The position numbers were made by a program, and so were the translations under genes. The notes beneath the pieces are model-generated. The model saw only the letters and a program-made list of their open reading frames with translations, was not told the origin of the DNA and did no database searches. Shown here in pieces: positions 62,472-64,000 of a stretch of 64,000 nt of DNA (position 1 is the first letter of the stretch; the number at the start of each line of letters is the position of its first letter). Source of the DNA: JADJVL01 sp046331545. GTDB lineage: Bacteria; Acidobacteriota; Holophagae; Holophagales; Holophagaceae. The stretch covers positions 2,666,001 to 2,730,000 of the forward strand of contig JAXLQR010000002.1 of NCBI GenBank assembly GCA_046331545.1, in the 5' to 3' direction.

Positions 62472-62620
62472 GCCGCTCTAGCGACCCTTGCGGAGCGGCC
62501 GGCGGGTTTCCGGACGGTCCGCTAGGGACGCTTGTGCCGGTCACGGCCTAGCTCATCAGCGATCAGAGCACCCGGTTCTTACCCGGGGGGCGCCCGGTTC
62601 GAGTCCGGGGAGCGGCACCA
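62472..62620 (+). tRNA. tRNA-Lys(CTT) interrupted by 70-bp hairpin insertion
   Basis: Acceptor GCCGCTC (62472-62478) pairs with GAGCGGC near the 3' end; D-stem GCTC/GAGC, loop TTCTTAC, T-arm CCCGG-TTCGAGT-CCGGG, A73 and CCA are all present. A 70-bp segment flanked by direct repeats CTAGC (62478-62482 and 62548-62552) separates the 5' acceptor strand from the D-arm. Removing one repeat and the segment restores a fully regular tRNA. Confidence 0.78.
62481..62531 (+). repeat. Hairpin inserted in tRNA-Lys
   Basis: A 22-position stem (GCG-CCCT-GCGGA-CG-CCGG and complement) contains four symmetric mismatches (A-A, T-T, G-G, G-A) and a 7-nt loop. It is similar in size to the hairpin in tRNA-Arg(TCT). 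Confidence 0.7.
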
Positions 62621-62787
62621 CGCGCAGGACCTCGCGAACCCTACCGAGGCTAAACAAAGGGCGGGTGGAAAGCCCCGCTGCGGACCGCGTCTCACGGTGC
62701 AAGCCGCAAGCAGCCGACCTCAGGAACCGGTCCCCCAAGCCGGGACGCCGACGGCACGCCACAGGCCTCTGCTTCACCTCCATCCCC

Positions 62788-62864
62788 GCACGGCATGCCA
62801 AAGCGGTCGAGGCGCAGGCCTGCAAAGCCTGTTCTACCCAGTTCAAGTCTGGGGCCGTGCTCCA
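62788..62864 (+). tRNA. tRNA-Cys(GCA)
   Basis: Acceptor GCACGGC/GCCGTGC, D-stem GCC/GGC, anticodon stem CAGGC/GCCTG with loop CTGCAAA, T-arm CCCAG-TTCAAGT-CTGGG, U73 (Cys identity) and CCA. It is the last tRNA before rtcB. Confidence 0.87.
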
Positions 62865-62936
62865 CCCTCGCGGACTTCCTTCCGCACCACGAATTCACTT
62901 GCCGGCCCGTGGCCGGCGCTTCAGAAAGGAGGGGCC

Positions 62937-64000
62937 ATGAGCCTCGCAACCCTCAAGGGGGCCGTCGCCCCCATCCGCCTCTGGGCCCCGGTCAACGAGG
63001 TCGAGTCCGAAGCCCTGGACCAGCTCAAGCGCATCGCCGCGCTGCCCTGGGTCTTCAGCCACGTGGCCGCCATGCCCGACGTCCATCTCGGCAAGGGCGC
63101 CACCGTGGGCAGCGTCATCGCCATGAAGGGGGCCGTGGCCCCGGCGGCGGTGGGCGTGGACATCGGCTGCGGCATGGCCGCGGTGCGCACCAGCCTTTCC
63201 GCCTCCGACCTGCCAGCGTCCCTGAACCGCCTCCGGGGGGCCATCGAGGACGCCATTCCGGTGGGCTTCGACCAGCACAAGGCGCCCCTCGACCTCGTGG
63301 AGGACCTGGACGGGCTCTGGTCGGCCTTCCCGTCCCTGACGAAGGAGGTCCAGGACCTCCAGGGCAAGGCCCTGCGCCAGTGCGGGACGCTCGGCGGCGG
63401 CAACCACTTCATCGAGCTCTGCCTCGACGAGGCGCAGCGCGTGTGGCTCATGCTCCACTCGGGCTCGCGCAACATCGGCAAGGTCCTGGCGGAAGTCCAC
63501 ATCGCCAAGGCCCGAAAGCTGGCCCACAACCAGCAGCTGCCGGACCGCGACCTGGCGGTCTTCCTCGCCGGCACGCCGGAGATGAAGGCCTACCGCCGCG
63601 ACCTGTCCTGGGCCCAGGAGTACGCCTTCGCCAACCGGCGGGCCATGCTCCACCAGCTCCAGGGCGTGGTGAAGGCCTTCTTCCCCGAGGCGTCCTTCGA
63701 GGCGCCGGTGCTCTGCCACCACAACTTCGTGGCGGAGGAACGCCACTTCGGCGAGGACGTCCTCGTGACCCGCAAGGGCGCGATCCGCGCCGAAGAAGGC
63801 GAGCTGGGCATCATCCCCGGCTCCATGGGCGCCCGCAGCTTCATCGTGGAAGGCCTCGGCAGCGCCGAGAGCTTCCGCTCCGCCTCCCACGGGGCGGGCC
63901 GCAAGATGAGCCGCACCGCCGCCAAGCGCCGCTTCACCCTCGAGGACCTCGCCCGGCAGACCGCCGGCGTCGAGTGCCGCAAGGACGGCGGCGTGCTGGA
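62937..64000 (+). CDS. rtcB: RNA-splicing ligase RtcB, 3' end outside window
   Basis: The frame opens at the ATG at 62937 with AAGGAGG 4 nt upstream and stays open to the window edge (about 354 codons). It has the RtcB metal and guanylation motifs: MPDVHLGKGATVGS, GVDIGCGM (metal-binding Cys), GGGNHFIE, LHSGSRNIG, HHNF, PGSMG and SHGAGRKMSR, whose His is the GMP-accepting residue. RtcB joins 2',3'-cyclic or 3'-phosphate ends to 5'-OH ends of RNA, repairing or splicing tRNA. It lies 72 bp after tRNA-Cys on the same strand, with a small hairpin (GCCGGCC/GGCCGGC, 62901-62917) between, so co-transcription with the tRNA array is likely. Confidence 0.93.
   Translation, partial: MSLATLKGAVAPIRLWAPVNEVESEALDQLKRIAALPWVFSHVAAMPDVHLGKGATVGSVIAMKGAVAPAAVGVDIGCGMAAVRTSLSASDLPASLNRLRGAIEDAIPVGFDQHKAPLDLVEDLDGLWSAFPSLTKEVQDLQGKALRQCGTLGGGNHFIELCLDEAQRVWLMLHSGSRNIGKVLAEVHIAKARKLAHNQQLPDRDLAVFLAGTPEMKAYRRDLSWAQEYAFANRRAMLHQLQGVVKAFFPEASFEAPVLCHHNFVAEERHFGEDVLVTRKGAIRAEEGELGIIPGSMGARSFIVEGLGSAESFRSASHGAGRKMSRTAAKRRFTLEDLARQTAGVECRKDGGVL

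Noticed and set aside
62621..62787. Cobalamin riboswitch or small ribozyme in the spacer before tRNA-Cys
   Set aside because: I looked for the B12 box and hammerhead or HDV cores and did not find them.
59821..62864. Possible CRISPR array from regularly spaced similar units
   Set aside because: The shared GGTTCGA-type motif is the tRNA T-arm; units fold as tRNAs and flanks are acceptor stems.

Overview
The window is a GC-rich (visibly about 70%) bacterial chromosome segment. Gene content (several DUF4139/MuiA-type proteins, M16, M28 and M14 peptidases, a SPOR-SpoIID protein, Oar-receptor-like peptide segments) points to an Acidobacteriota, most likely class Holophagae (Geothrix/Holophaga relatives). 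That placement is inference; no rRNA gene is present.

Layout. 1-9,070: a DUF58 operon end, then four DUF4139 proteins on the minus strand with one degenerate protein-kinase-like gene between them. Two of the four are a tandem pair whose 3' ends have been homogenised. 9,086-14,943: mutS2, rpsU, a membrane Ser/Thr kinase with apparent frameshifts, and a small coiled-coil protein. 14,944-16,984: an IS110-family transposase in gene-poor DNA rich in hairpins. 16,985-28,898: lepA, secreted peptidases of several families, and a flavoprotein.

28,951-46,372 is one tightly packed plus-strand operon. It holds a membrane-anchored APS kinase, CysD, CysN, two large multidomain polyketide/PUFA-type synthases (NPD-KS-AT-ACP-KR and KS-AT-DH-phosphopantetheinyl transferase), a free ACP, two alpha/beta hydrolases and a glycosyltransferase. 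Start and stop codons overlap through much of it. This suggests PAPS supply is coupled to synthesis of a glycosylated, possibly sulfated lipid or polyketide; no sulfotransferase is visible.

46,392-59,431 carries a permease/aminotransferase pair, a fifth DUF4139 protein, an M14 peptidase, an Rsm22-like methyltransferase, a four-gene overlapping operon ending in a SPOR-SpoIID protein, and aat.

59,452-64,000 is the most unusual part. A sigma70-like promoter precedes a dense one-strand array of 26 tRNA genes plus one tRNA-like fragment, covering 19 amino acids (no Tyr found). It runs directly into rtcB, the RNA 3'-phosphate ligase, which is cut by the window edge. Many of these tRNAs are irregular: eight have C33 instead of the nearly invariant U33, three contain long hairpin insertions, and some have altered T-loops or D-arms. 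Nevertheless 25 of 26 encode CCA and several keep identity elements such as G3:U70 in both tRNA-Ala genes. A 272-bp MITE-like element sits inside the array. A backup or decoy tRNA set coupled to an RNA ligase is the leading candidate for an undescribed system here.

Several likely single-base indels in G/C runs (kinase gene, start of the first synthase) suggest residual assembly errors.
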